A stretch of DNA of 31,830 bases, from the NCBI GenBank assembly GCA_038117225.1, contig JAYOFM010000028.1:1-31830 (forward strand). Direction: 5' to 3'. The translations under genes were made by a program, and so were the position numbers. Under the pieces are notes generated by a model that ran no database searches, was not told the DNA's origin, and saw nothing but the letters and a program-made list of their open reading frames with translations. Positions 24,552-31,407 of this stretch are shown in pieces (positions within the stretch are counted from its first letter, which is position 1; every line of letters begins with the position of its first letter). The stretch is from JAYOFM01 sp038117225 (GTDB lineage Bacteria; Pseudomonadota; Alphaproteobacteria; Rhodospirillales; Casp-alpha2).

Positions 24552-24689
24552 CTATTCAGAGGGCGAGTTGGCGCCACGCCACCCGCGTTCCTGTCCACCA
24601 CGGCCTCGGTGCCCGACGTCGAGAAACGAGTCGGGCGCATCGATCGGCAGGTGCTGGGTAAGGGCAACGGCTTTCATCGGATTTTCCAT
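24552..24689 (-). pseudogene. N-terminal remnant of a zinc-type alcohol dehydrogenase-family gene
   Basis: Twelve bases after the ABM gene stop, a minus-strand frame starts MENP then MKAVALTQHLPIDAPDSFLDV. The second part is the characteristic N-terminus of the zinc-binding alcohol dehydrogenase/quinone oxidoreductase-like family, whose members begin MKAV...LPI..P..L.DV. After about 25 codons the similarity stops, and the frame continues as unrelated Gly/Arg-rich residues to a TAG at 24552; the catalytic and NAD-binding domains are missing. It is too short for routine gene calling. The remainder was probably lost by a deletion ending near 24615. Confidence 0.6.
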
Positions 24690-24701
24690 TTCTCGGATGT
24701 G

Positions 24702-24992
24702 TCAGTCGACCTTGGTCATTTCATGCAGCGTGAACGCCTCGACGGCGCCATCGGTGGCCGTCATATAGGTGGCGAGATGCGGCGCGTTCATATGCATTTG
24801 CCAGAGCTCCCGGCTTTGCCAGTTTTCAAAGAACATGAAGTGCGCCGGGTCGTCATTGTCCTGGTGCAGATCATACTGGATGCAGCCGTCCTCGGCGCGG
24901 GTCATGGTGATGAGCTTTAGCAGTTCACCTTTGACGAGATCGACCTTGTCCGCCTTGGCATGAATATGGGCGACGATTGCCAGATGCGGCAT
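24702..24992 (-). CDS. Antibiotic biosynthesis monooxygenase (ABM)/YgiN-like small protein
   Basis: 96 residues from ATG 24992, with AAGGAG upstream; the frame is open to 25049, but that part overlaps the HxlR remnant. One ferredoxin-like ABM domain: LAIVAHIHAKADKVDLVKGEL at the N-terminus, TRAEDGCIQYDLHQDNDDP in the middle, then FMFFENWQSRELWQMHMNAPH, the family's E-W helix. Relatives are dimeric cofactor-free quinol monooxygenases such as YgiN. It lies between an alcohol dehydrogenase remnant downstream and an HxlR regulator remnant upstream, an assemblage common in quinone/electrophile-responsive loci. It looks intact, but its regulation is probably altered. Confidence 0.88.
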   Translation of the reverse strand: MPHLAIVAHIHAKADKVDLVKGELLKLITMTRAEDGCIQYDLHQDNDDPAHFMFFENWQSRELWQMHMNAPHLATYMTATDGAVEAFTLHEMTKVD

Positions 24993-25016
24993 GGCGTGGC
25001 TCCTTGTGGTGGTTGA

Positions 25017-25196
25017 GGCGACGCTACCGAGCGCATGCCGACCAAGCAACTCCAGGCGTTGGAATAGGCCGGCCTATTCGTGTGTAAGGTTTATCCACTG
25101 GTGCCGCCCCACGTGGAATACAGCCTGAGCGAGAAGGGCCGAACCTTGAAGCCGGTCCTGCTGGCGCTGCGCAACTGGGGCGAGCGTTACGGCTGA
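25017..25196 (+). pseudogene. HxlR-family regulator remnant with in-frame TAG
   Basis: A 60-codon plus-strand frame reads ATERMPTKQLQALE, then TAG at 25065-25067, then AGLFVCKVYPLVPPHVEYSL, SEKGRTLKPVL and LALRNWGERYG with a natural TGA. This matches the recognition helix, wing and C-terminal helix of HxlR regulators (typically ERMLTKQLREL...VYP.VPP.VEYSLTE.G..L). The first ~40 residues are missing and would fall inside the ABM gene. The TAG sits where Glu (GAG) is usual. The orientation is divergent from the ABM gene, as expected for its former regulator. Confidence 0.75.
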
Positions 25197-25340
25197 AGCC
25201 TCGAACGCTGTCCTTGAGACTGTAAGTTCAGCTCATTCTCGCGATAGTGTCGCCCGCACTTTCCGACATGCCCCCTGTCTTCTGCCTGAAATCGTCGATA
25301 CGATAGTGGAGGATGGGCGTACCGAATGCCCATGAAGTGG

Positions 25341-25358
25341 GCGGCGCCCGCGCGCCGC
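25341..25358 (+). promoter_or_regulatory. GC-only hairpin abutting the ribosome binding site
   Basis: GCGGCGC-CCGC-GCGCCGC: a perfect 7-base stem of G and C with a 4-base loop, directly followed by AGGAGG (25359-25364) and ATG 25370. In mRNA it would stack against the Shine-Dalgarno sequence and could affect ribosome access. The 173 bases between 25197 and 25369 hold no gene. Confidence 0.45.
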
Positions 25359-25369
25359 AGGAGGACAAA

Positions 25370-26272
25370 ATGGCGGACTCGAACCCGCGTATCCCCTACC
25401 AGATGACCAGCGAGCGGCCGGTGTTGCCGGCGCTCGGCGGTAAGCCGTTGATGGTGCACGTGGTGGTCAACGTTGAGTATTGGCCGTTCGATCAGGCGAT
25501 GCCGCGGGGTGTCATACCGGCGCCACACGGCCAGTCGCCGATTCCCGATGTCGCCAACTATGCCTGGGTCGAATACGGCATGCGGGTCGGCATGCCGCGC
25601 ATTCTGCGCCTGTTGCGTGAGCGCGGTATCCGCGCCAGCGCCTTCATGAATGCCCAGTGCGCCGACGTCTACGCGTCCTGCGCCGAAGCCATGCTGGCCG
25701 CCGATTGGGAATTCGTCGGCCACTGCTGGATCCAGCGCTCCCTGGCCGCCGAGGCCGACGAGACCGCCGTCATCGACGCCAGCCTGGAGCGGCTCGAACT
25801 GTTGACCGGCAAGAAGCCCCGCGGCTGGCTCGGTGCCGGCGTCGGCGAGACCAACCATACGCCGGACCTGCTGAAGCAACGGGGCATCGACTGGCTGGCC
25901 GATTGGTACGTCGATGACCTGCCGTGCTGGATGCGCACCGAACACGGTCCCTTGATCGCCATGCCCTATACGATGGAACTCAACGACGTGCCGCTGTGGG
26001 TGGTGCAGAACCAGTCGTCGGACGAAATGCTGAAACGCCTGGAAGCGACACTGGCGGTCTATGAAACGGAGCTGGCGGACAATCCCAAGGTGCTGACGCT
26101 GGCGCTGCATCCGCACGTGGCCGGCGTTGCCCACAGGGCGCATTATCTGGCCCGCGCGCTCGATCTGTTGCAGGCGCGCGGTGACACCGTCTTCGTCACC
26201 GGCAGCGAGATCGCCGATTGGTTCGTCGATGCCGACGGCTCCGGCGGCGCTGGAGTGATGGACGATGGCTGA
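25370..26272 (+). CDS. PuuE-like polysaccharide deacetylase-family protein (first paralogue)
   Basis: 300 residues from ATG 25370, with AGGAGG 5 bases before it; the open frame from 25313 has no such site. It has the NodB-type barrel of the PuuE/allantoinase-like branch: VNVEYW (~33-38) replaces the classic TFDDG; then VEYGMRVGMPRILRLLRERG, FVGHCWIQ (116-121, candidate metal His), GWLGAGVGETN (152-162), YVDDLPCWM (180-188) and LALHPHVAG. This branch includes metal-independent allantoinase and other cyclic-amide hydrolases. It overlaps the amidohydrolase gene by 8 bases and has a paralogue at 27781, so one operon. Confidence 0.85.
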   Translation: MADSNPRIPYQMTSERPVLPALGGKPLMVHVVVNVEYWPFDQAMPRGVIPAPHGQSPIPDVANYAWVEYGMRVGMPRILRLLRERGIRASAFMNAQCADVYASCAEAMLAADWEFVGHCWIQRSLAAEADETAVIDASLERLELLTGKKPRGWLGAGVGETNHTPDLLKQRGIDWLADWYVDDLPCWMRTEHGPLIAMPYTMELNDVPLWVVQNQSSDEMLKRLEATLAVYETELADNPKVLTLALHPHVAGVAHRAHYLARALDLLQARGDTVFVTGSEIADWFVDADGSGGAGVMDDG

Positions 26273-27791
26273 ACGCCCGAGCAAGATCATCCGGGGCGGC
26301 GCGGTACTTGAGCACAATGCGCCGCGCCCGCGCGCGGCGGATATTCTGATCGTCGACGGCAAGATCAAGGAGATCGGCGCGCCCGGCATGGAGGCACCCG
26401 CCGATGCCGAGGAAATTCGCGCCGGCGATCGCTTGATCATTCCCGGGCTGGTCAACGCCCATACCCACAGCCATTACACGCTGGCCAAGGGCATCGCCGG
26501 CAACTGGACGCTGGAAATGCTGCTCAATGCCGGGCCGTGGGCGATCGGCGGGCGGGCGCGCGATGATCTCAGATTGGGCGCCTTGTTGGGCGCCGCCGAG
26601 ATGATCCGCAAGGGCTGTACCGCGTGCTACGACATGGTGTTGGAGTTGCCGTCGCCGTCGCCGGACGGTATTGGCTCGGTGGCCGCCGCCTACGAGGAAA
26701 TCGGCATGCGCGCGGTGGTGGCGCCGGCGCTCGCCGACGGCACCTTCTGGGCCGCCATCCCCGGTTTGATTGACGCCGTGCCGGACGGCATGCGAGCCGC
26801 CATCGAGCGCGCCAAGGCCTCGCCGCGCGAAACCACCCTGGCGGGCGCGCGCCGGGTGCTGCACGACTGGCCGTTCGACCGCGACAGGGTGCGCCCGGCG
26901 TTGGCGCCGTCGATCCCGATGCTGTGCAGCGATGACTATTTGACCGATGTCGCCGACCTGACCCGCGAATACGACGTCTTCTTCCACACCCACCTCGCCG
27001 AATCAAAGGTGCAGGCGGTCACCGGCCTAGACCGCTGGGGTGTCTCGGTGACCCGGCGCCTCGACGAGCTTGGTATTCTCGGGCCCCGCTTCGGCGCGGC
27101 GCACGCCATCTGGCTCGACGACGATGATATCAATCGCCTCGCCGACCGGGGTGCGGCGGCGGCGCACAATCCAGGCAGCAACCTGCGGCTTGGCAACGGC
27201 ATGGCGCCGGCCGGGCGCATGATCGCCGCCAGCATTCCCGTCGGCATCGGTACCGATACCGCCAGCTGCGCCGATCAGCTCAATATGTTCGAGGCGACGC
27301 GCCTCGCCGCCTTCACGTCGCGCGCCGAAACGCCGGACTACACCCAATGGCTCGATGCCCAGGCGGTGTTGGACATGGCGACGGCGGGCAGTGCCCGGGT
27401 GCTCGGCTTCGACCACATCGGCCGGCTGGCGCCGGACTTCACCGCCGATCTGGTGTTCCTCGATTTGCGGGATTTGAATTACGTGCCGCTTAACGATGCC
27501 TTGAACCAAGTGGTGTATTGCGAAAACGGCTCGGCGGTGGCGACGGTGATGATCGGCGGCCGCGTGGTCTATGATCAGGGCCGCTTCACCACCATCGACT
27601 ACGACCGCCTGGTCGACCAGGCCAACGCCCGCGCTGTCGAACTGACCGAGGCCACCGCCGATCTACGCCGCGAAATGGATGCCATCGCCGACGTGGTCGG
27701 CGCCTTCTGTGTCGGCCTGACGCACCGGCCGCATCATGTCCACCGTTACATCGGCGCGGTCGACCCGGAAGGACATTCGCATGACCAGTAG
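26265..27791 (+). CDS. ATZ/TRZ-type amidohydrolase (deaminase-like)
   Basis: 508 residues. The metal-dependent amidohydrolase set is complete: H66/H68 in NAHTHSHYTLAKG, H243 and E246 in FFHTHLAESK, H280 in GAAHAIW, and D331 in GIGTDTASC. HNPGSNLRLGNGMAP is also present, a pattern of the S-adenosylhomocysteine/guanine/atrazine deaminase group. It has an N-terminal beta-sandwich start and a C-terminal extension of ~30 residues rich in His. The likely reaction is hydrolytic deamination or dechlorination-type hydrolysis of an N-heterocycle; the substrate is unknown. It lies between two PuuE-like paralogues and overlaps both (8 and 11 bases), so the three proteins probably act in sequence on one ring compound. 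Confidence 0.9.
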   Translation: MAERPSKIIRGGAVLEHNAPRPRAADILIVDGKIKEIGAPGMEAPADAEEIRAGDRLIIPGLVNAHTHSHYTLAKGIAGNWTLEMLLNAGPWAIGGRARDDLRLGALLGAAEMIRKGCTACYDMVLELPSPSPDGIGSVAAAYEEIGMRAVVAPALADGTFWAAIPGLIDAVPDGMRAAIERAKASPRETTLAGARRVLHDWPFDRDRVRPALAPSIPMLCSDDYLTDVADLTREYDVFFHTHLAESKVQAVTGLDRWGVSVTRRLDELGILGPRFGAAHAIWLDDDDINRLADRGAAAAHNPGSNLRLGNGMAPAGRMIAASIPVGIGTDTASCADQLNMFEATRLAAFTSRAETPDYTQWLDAQAVLDMATAGSARVLGFDHIGRLAPDFTADLVFLDLRDLNYVPLNDALNQVVYCENGSAVATVMIGGRVVYDQGRFTTIDYDRLVDQANARAVELTEATADLRREMDAIADVVGAFCVGLTHRPHHVHRYIGAVDPEGHSHDQ

Positions 27792-28674
27792 ATCCACGCC
27801 GAGTAATCCGAGAATACCGTTTACCCTGTCGTCGGAGCGGCGGCCTCTCGCGGGCCCGGGCGGCAAGCGGATCATCGTGCACGTGGAGGTCAACGTGGAA
27901 GCCTGGCCATTCGACGCGCCGGTGCCGCGCGCCCTGCTGCCGGCGCCGCATGGCATGGCACCGGTGCCCGACGTGCCCAATTTCACTTGGTTCGAATACG
28001 GCGTGCGATGCGGCCTGCCGCGCATCATCCAGGCATTGGCGTCGCGCGGCTTGCCGGCGTCGTGCGCGATCAATGCCGCCGTGGTCGACGTCTACCCGTC
28101 GGCGGCGGCGGCCATTCTGGATGCTGGCTGGGAACTGATCGGCCACGGCGTGGTACAGCGCGCCCTCGATACGGAAACGGAGGCGGCGACGATTTCCGAA
28201 AGCCTGGACCGGCTGCGCGCGTTCTCCGGCCAGCCGGTCACGGGCTGGCTCGGGCCGGGCCTGCGCGAAACCGACGCCACGCCCGATCTGCTGGCCGCCC
28301 AAGGCGTCACCTATGTCTGTGACTGGGGCCTCGACGACGTGCCGTGCTGGATGACGACGGCGCATGGCCCGCTGATCGCGCTGCCCAATACCCTCGATCA
28401 CGACGACAGTCTGCTCTACGCGGTGGAACGACACGCCTCGGCGGAATTCCATCGCCGCGTCGTCGATACCCTGGCGACCTTTGACGCGGAACCCGATGCC
28501 GCGGCCGGCGCCCGGGTGTTGACCCTCGGCCTGCACCCGCACCTCATCGGCGCGACCCACCGCATGCCCTATCTGACCGGCGCGCTCGATATTCTGATGG
28601 CGCGCGACGACACGGTGTTCATGACCGGCAGGGACATCGCCGAGTGGTTTAGGGCCGCCTGTCCGGTGGCGTAG
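27781..28674 (+). CDS. PuuE-like polysaccharide deacetylase-family protein (second paralogue)
   Basis: 297 residues from ATG 27781, with GGAAGGA upstream. It is colinear with the 25370 gene: NPRIPFTLSSERRPL, VNVEAWPFDAPVPRALLPAP, FEYGVRCGLPRII, LIGHGVVQRALDTE (GHG where the first copy has GHC), GWLGPGLRETDATPDLL, LDDVPCWM and LGLHPHLIGATHR. The identity is moderate, so the duplication is old and the copies may have different substrates. Its stop is immediately followed by the convergent stop of the FAD gene, with no intergenic base. Confidence 0.85.
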   Translation: MTSRSTPSNPRIPFTLSSERRPLAGPGGKRIIVHVEVNVEAWPFDAPVPRALLPAPHGMAPVPDVPNFTWFEYGVRCGLPRIIQALASRGLPASCAINAAVVDVYPSAAAAILDAGWELIGHGVVQRALDTETEAATISESLDRLRAFSGQPVTGWLGPGLRETDATPDLLAAQGVTYVCDWGLDDVPCWMTTAHGPLIALPNTLDHDDSLLYAVERHASAEFHRRVVDTLATFDAEPDAAAGARVLTLGLHPHLIGATHRMPYLTGALDILMARDDTVFMTGRDIAEWFRAACPVA

Positions 28675-29691
28675 TTAGACCTCGCCCAGCGCCGCCCACT
28701 CTCCGGCGCGCAGTCGATCGAGCACGCCCGACACGTCGGCGCGCTTCTGAATCGCCTGGGCGACGTCCTGGCCGGTGCCTGGCGGGCCGACGAAGACGGC
28801 GCCGGTGATGCGGCCGTCGGTGACGAACAGGCGGCGCCGCAGGTTTTCCGGCTCGTCCGCGTCGAGCAATTCCTCGGTACCGTCGGCGTCTTCCAATTTA
28901 CCGAATCCCTTGACGTCGATGCCGTCCATTTTCAGGCTGACCAGGGTGCTCGGCGCCACATAGGATGCCGCGCGACCGAACAGGGCTTGTGCCGCGACGG
29001 CGGCCTGCGCCGTGCCGACGGCCCACAAACCACCGACCGCGCCCGGCAGTTCGGCCACGTCGCCGACGGCGTAGATGTTGTCATCGGATGTTTTCATGGT
29101 GTCGTCGACGATGACACCCCGGTTGACATCAAGCCCAGCCTCCGCCGGCACTTCAGCGTTGGCGCGCACGCCGGCGCAGGCGATGTAGATTTCCGCCGGC
29201 AGGAATTCGCCGTTGGTCAGTTCGATCTTTTCCACCCGCTCGTCGCCATGCACGGCGGCGACCGAGGCGCCGGTGACCACATCGATCCCCAGGTCTTCGA
29301 GGTAGCCGCGCAGGATGGCGCTGCCCTTCTCGTCCAGTTCCCGGTTCATCAGTCGGTCGGAGCGCTGCACGATGGTGGTCTTGAGATTGAGTCGACGCAA
29401 CGCGTCCGCCGCCTCGATGCCGAGCACGCCGCCGCCCAGCACGACCGCCCGCTCGCAACCTTTCTCCTGACGCCAGGCGCGGATTGCCTGGGCGTCGGCG
29501 GCCTCGCGCAGGACGAAGCAGCCGGGTAGATCGGCGCCATCGGCGGGCGGCGCCACGGCACGGGACCCCTGCGCAAGCACCAGTCGGTCATAGGGCAGGG
29601 TTTCCCCGGTTCCCAGTTTCACCTCGCGGGCCTCACGGTCGATCGCCGTCGCCTGGGTGTTGAGCCAGACGTCGATATTTTTCTTCTCGTA
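28675..29691 (-). CDS. FAD/NAD(P)-dependent oxidoreductase part of the Fe-S fusion (after in-frame TGA)
   Basis: This is in the same frame as the upstream 29692-31368 part and is separated from it only by TGA at 29694-29692, where family sequences have Trp (APD-W-YEKKNIDVWLNTQATA). Reinitiation could occur only at 29622 (GTG, reading KLGTGETLPYDRLVLAQGS), which would cut through the FAD domain. Visible: second Rossmann GxGxxG in VVLGGGVLGIEAADAL, the DDNIYAVGDVAE FAD motif, and a C-terminal domain with VFVGPPGTGQDVAQAIQKRA. It resembles the FAD part of NirB and rubredoxin/ferredoxin reductases. It is likely one protein with the upstream half in the living organism or its close relatives. Confidence 0.8.
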   Translation of the reverse strand, partial: YEKKNIDVWLNTQATAIDREAREVKLGTGETLPYDRLVLAQGSRAVAPPADGADLPGCFVLREAADAQAIRAWRQEKGCERAVVLGGGVLGIEAADALRRLNLKTTIVQRSDRLMNRELDEKGSAILRGYLEDLGIDVVTGASVAAVHGDERVEKIELTNGEFLPAEIYIACAGVRANAEVPAEAGLDVNRGVIVDDTMKTSDDNIYAVGDVAELPGAVGGLWAVGTAQAAVAAQALFGRAASYVAPSTLVSLKMDGIDVKGFGKLEDADGTEELLDADEPENLRRRLFVTDGRITGAVFVGPPGTGQDVAQAIQKRADVSGVLDRLRAGEWAALGEV

Positions 29692-31368
29692 TCAGTCAGG
29701 CGCCATCAGGGTCAGATCATCCAGCCCGGTGCGGCCATAGAGCAGCCGGCCGATGGCCATGCGGTTGTAGAACGGATGGTTTTCCCGCGCGATGACGTCG
29801 ATCTTGCAGGACGCGCTGAGACGGCGGATTTCATCGGCCGCCGCCATGCCGGCGGTGCCGTTGCCGATGATGACGATGCGCTGGATGCCGGTTTCCTCGC
29901 CAAGATCGNNNNNNNNNNNNNNNNNNNNNNNNNNNNNNNNNNNNNNNNNNNNNNNNNNNNNNNNNNNNNNNNNNNNNNNNNNNNNNNNNNNNNNNNNNNN
30001 NNNNNNNNCAAGATCGATGGTGACGCCGCCACCCAACGCCTTGCAGACGCAGGCCATGCGGGCGCGGCCTTCCAGTCCAAGCCGGCGTAGCGTCGCCAGT
30101 TCATCGTCGGACGGCGGGCTGAGGTTTTCCATGCCGTCGACGATGGCGATGGCGTCGGCGCCGCACATGCCCATGCGGCAGCCGAAGTCCTGCACCAGGC
30201 CGGCGGATTCAATGCCGTCAAGCAGGGTGCGACCCGGATCGGCGGCGAAGCTGCGCCCCGACGCGCGTTCGCTGACCAGATCGTCGGCGGCGTTGGCGCC
30301 GCCCGCGCGCACGGCATCGACCTTGACGCCGACGCGGGGTTCGGCGCCGGCGCTGTTCATGGCCTGGAAATCCTTGTCGGCGCGGACGCCGTTGAAGATC
30401 ACCCGCGCCGCCACGCCGACGACAATCACAACCACCACTTTGTCGGCCCAGGCGGGGGCCGTCAGTCCGAACAGGCTGGCCGTGGTGTTGATGATACCGG
30501 CGGCGGTGAACCAGTAGAAGATGACCAGCGCCGACATGGCCGATAGCGCCGCCGCCAGATAATCGGAAATGCGCACGAAGATGCGCACCGCCATGTAGAG
30601 GCCGAGCGCGGTGACAATCCAGCCGACCAGATGCAGATAGTAGGCGCCGAGGCCCGTCTGCGCCGGGTCGGCGGCGGTGAAGAAACCGAGCGCGAAGCCG
30701 GGCAGCCCGGCGACGAAAAATTTCTTGTGGCCGGCATACCACAGGTCGCCGTCGGCAAGGTCGCTGAGGAAGGCGGCGCGCGGGTTGAAGTCGTAGCAGT
30801 TCTTCTGGCAGCCGACACAGGTCGGGCAGTAGCCGTTACGCACGGTGGCCAGCGGCGCGTGGCCATAGGCTTTTTGAATTGGTGCAAGGGGACAGAAGGT
30901 TCCACACCAGCCACTGCGCCCCTTGAACAGAACACCGCCGATGAAGGCCAGCGATAGGGCGGCGACAACCAGCGTCAGCAGCGCCGCCGGTTCCTTGTTG
31001 AAATAGACATGGCGCAGGCTGACCAGCATGAAGAAGGCCAGCGCGGATATAAAATAGGCGAGGTTCTTGAATTTGACCGGCAGCGTGCGTTCCTGGGAAA
31101 AACCGAACGTGCGCGGCAACTGATTGAGGAATGCCATCGGGCAAATTTGACGCCAGATGCCCGGCGCGGTGGCGAACAGCAACGGCAGCGACGGAATCAA
31201 AACTTTCCAGAAGAGTGCGAACCCCGTTTCTGGCGCGGTCGCCACCATCCAGGCGACGCCCAGCATGACCGCGAAGGTGGCAAGGCGGAAACCCCACCAG
31301 AACCACGCCGGCAGCCGTGCCGGCATCTCCAGATAGCTCGGAAACGGCTTATCGATAACCTCGCTCAT
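29692..31368 (-). CDS. NapH-like membrane 4Fe-4S, 2Fe-2S and FAD oxidoreductase fusion, N-terminal part
   Basis: From ATG 31368. About eight membrane helices (~residues 20-325) carry cysteine motifs C155xxxC159 (WCGTFCPL) and C181xxC184xxC187xxxC191 (CPTCVGCQKNCYD), like NapH/NosR polyferredoxins; IC76PM also lies in this module. A soluble 2Fe-2S segment follows: C397, C402, C440, C442, with Asp405 at the usual third Cys position. A 100-N gap comes next, then a Rossmann start (IVIIGNGTAGMAAADEIRRL) that begins the FAD domain, ending at a TGA in the Trp position. It may move electrons between NAD(P)H, Fe-S centres and the quinone pool; the direction is unknown. The upstream gene encodes a cyclic-nucleotide-binding protein. 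Confidence 0.8.
   Translation of the reverse strand: MSEVIDKPFPSYLEMPARLPAWFWWGFRLATFAVMLGVAWMVATAPETGFALFWKVLIPSLPLLFATAPGIWRQICPMAFLNQLPRTFGFSQERTLPVKFKNLAYFISALAFFMLVSLRHVYFNKEPAALLTLVVAALSLAFIGGVLFKGRSGWCGTFCPLAPIQKAYGHAPLATVRNGYCPTCVGCQKNCYDFNPRAAFLSDLADGDLWYAGHKKFFVAGLPGFALGFFTAADPAQTGLGAYYLHLVGWIVTALGLYMAVRIFVRISDYLAAALSAMSALVIFYWFTAAGIINTTASLFGLTAPAWADKVVVVIVVGVAARVIFNGVRADKDFQAMNSAGAEPRVGVKVDAVRAGGANAADDLVSERASGRSFAADPGRTLLDGIESAGLVQDFGCRMGMCGADAIAIVDGMENLSPPSDDELATLRRLGLEGRARMACVCKALGGGVTIDLXXXXXXXXXXXXXXXXXXXXXXXXXXXXXXXXXXDLGEETGIQRIVIIGNGTAGMAAADEIRRLSASCKIDVIARENHPFYNRMAIGRLLYGRTGLDDLTLMAPD
29909..30008. other. Scaffold gap (100 N) with 8-base repeat at both edges
   Basis: CAAGATCG occurs immediately left (29901-29908) and right (30009-30016) of the N run. 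Merging the two copies gives a continuous in-frame junction (GVTIDLGEETGIQRIV), so the true gap is probably zero. Confidence 0.95.
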
Positions 31369-31407
31369 GTGGCGTTCATTCCCCCAAGATTTATCGGCGT
31401 GACCCCG

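Noticed and set aside
25187..26455. 422-residue minus-strand open frame
   Set aside because: It is antisense to the PuuE-like and amidohydrolase genes, is His/Arg/Gly-rich, and has no recognisable domain.
29692..29694. TGA recoding (selenocysteine or Trp)
   Set aside because: Family residue is Trp, not Cys/Sec; no SECIS-like hairpin was noted, and TGA serves as a normal stop elsewhere in the window.
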